From Hyphococcus luteus (GTDB taxonomy: Bacteria > Pseudomonadota > Alphaproteobacteria > Caulobacterales > Parvularculaceae): DNA of 64,000 nucleotides. The translations under genes were made by a program, and so were the position numbers. Under the pieces are notes generated by a model. That model did not search any database, had not been told where the DNA came from, and worked only from the letters and a program-made list of their open reading frames with translations. Shown piece by piece: positions 63,744-64,000 of this stretch (position 1 is the first letter of the stretch; the number at the start of each line of letters is the position of its first letter). The DNA lies in the NCBI RefSeq assembly GCF_002943565.1, contig NZ_PJCH01000015.1, forward strand, positions 372,001 to 436,000. Direction: 5' to 3'.

Positions 63744-63885
63744 TTTTGAACCAATACAGATCGTCAAGGAAGACCTTATCGGCATGCTAGGCGCATTGCT
63801 TCCCGAACCGCAATCGCGTAGCGTATTACCGCGAGGAGCACGCAGTGCACGCATGTTCCGTATTCCGCAGACTAGGCGTCAATGA
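63736..63885 (+). CDS. Small coupled ORF, unknown function
   Basis: A 49-codon frame that starts inside the ligase stop region (ATG at 63736, ligase TGA at 63741) and ends with a TGA that shares bases with the next ATG (63882). Its first half reads MSDFEPIQIVKEDLIGMLG, acidic and helix-like; the second half is arginine-rich. Coupling on both sides suggests it is translated, but I recognise no family, and it could be a truncated remnant. Confidence 0.4.
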   Translation: MSDFEPIQIVKEDLIGMLGALLPEPQSRSVLPRGARSARMFRIPQTRRQ

Positions 63886-64000
63886 CGCCATATCAGCAAG
63901 GCGGCGAACCGGAGACAATCGCCATTACCTCATTTGACGGGTGCGCGCTCGTCGCCAGCCAATTCGGCAGGCCCGATAAGGGCGCAATCATACTTTCGCC
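63882..64000 (+). CDS. Alpha/beta-hydrolase, N-terminal fragment
   Basis: The first 39 residues of a protein cut by the right edge. MTPYQQGGEPETIAITSFDG followed by CALVASQFGRPDKGAIILS is the two-strand beginning typical of alpha/beta hydrolases, in which the last strand leads to the oxyanion loop. It overlaps the small ORF by 4 bases. In this setting it could be a meta-cleavage-product hydrolase or a thioesterase; the catalytic residues are outside the window. Confidence 0.6.
   Translation, partial: MTPYQQGGEPETIAITSFDGCALVASQFGRPDKGAIILS

Noticed and set aside
1-64000. tRNA, rRNA, CRISPR arrays and riboswitches
   Set aside because: I looked for the T-loop pattern, regularly spaced repeats and known riboswitch-like leaders and saw none that held up by eye.

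Overview
The window looks like chromosomal DNA of a marine-type alphaproteobacterium. The reasons are high GC, three large TonB-dependent receptors (TBDRs), a FecI/FecR signalling pair, an Entner-Doudoroff gene set, several sulfatases and an alphaproteobacterial conjugative-element backbone. Parvularculaceae, Hyphomonadaceae or sphingomonad relatives would fit, but I cannot fix the genus from sequence alone.

Region 1 (1-7725) is the edge of an integrative/conjugative element or plasmid-derived island. Reading leftwards on the minus strand it carries ArdC antirestriction, a small hypothetical, a ParB-like protein, DUF736, a helix-turn-helix protein, a TraF-type S26 peptidase and a VirD2-like relaxase cut by the window edge. 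A type IV AbiEi/AbiEii toxin-antitoxin pair runs the other way behind a cluster of four hairpins.

Region 2 (7726-9640) is decayed: an lpxR-like lipid A deacylase gene with two compensating homopolymer frameshifts, and a truncated 378-bp duplicate of a thioesterase locus found intact 27.5 kb away.

Region 3 (9608-28665, all minus strand) reads as one nutrient-use programme. In transcription order it has a FecI sigma factor, FecR, an STN module in frame with a TBDR, a SASA-type acetylesterase, two Cys-type sulfatases, a type B carboxylesterase, a sodium/sugar symporter, a formylglycine-generating enzyme that matures sulfatases, then zwf, pgl, edd, glk and eda. Import, deacylation, desulfation, uptake, phosphorylation and Entner-Doudoroff breakdown are all present, but no glycoside hydrolase is.

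Region 4 (28799-37237) holds an RND efflux operon (adaptor, pump, a lipase-like lipoprotein, TolC) divergent from a MarR regulator with two hotdog thioesterases. It ends at a strong terminator that lies inside the last reading frame.

Region 5 (38114-64000) is a catabolic region for an unknown, probably sulfated, aromatic or polycyclic compound. A minus-strand operon (flavin monooxygenase, SMP-30 lactonase, TBDR, VOC protein, FAH-family hydrolase, carboxymuconolactone decarboxylase-like protein) diverges from a flavin reductase-arylsulfatase pair around a perfect palindrome. After an IS3 remnant and pyruvate carboxylase there is a second operon (ring-hydroxylating dioxygenase alpha and beta, a thiolase-fold protein lacking the usual GHP histidine, its DUF35 partner, catechol 2,3-dioxygenase, two ferredoxins). 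It diverges from a LysR regulator coupled to a short-chain dehydrogenase. A third TBDR, an acyl/aryl-CoA ligase, a tiny coupled ORF and the start of an alpha/beta hydrolase follow. The gene content parallels known diterpenoid (dit) and steroid ring (hsa) clusters without matching either fully.
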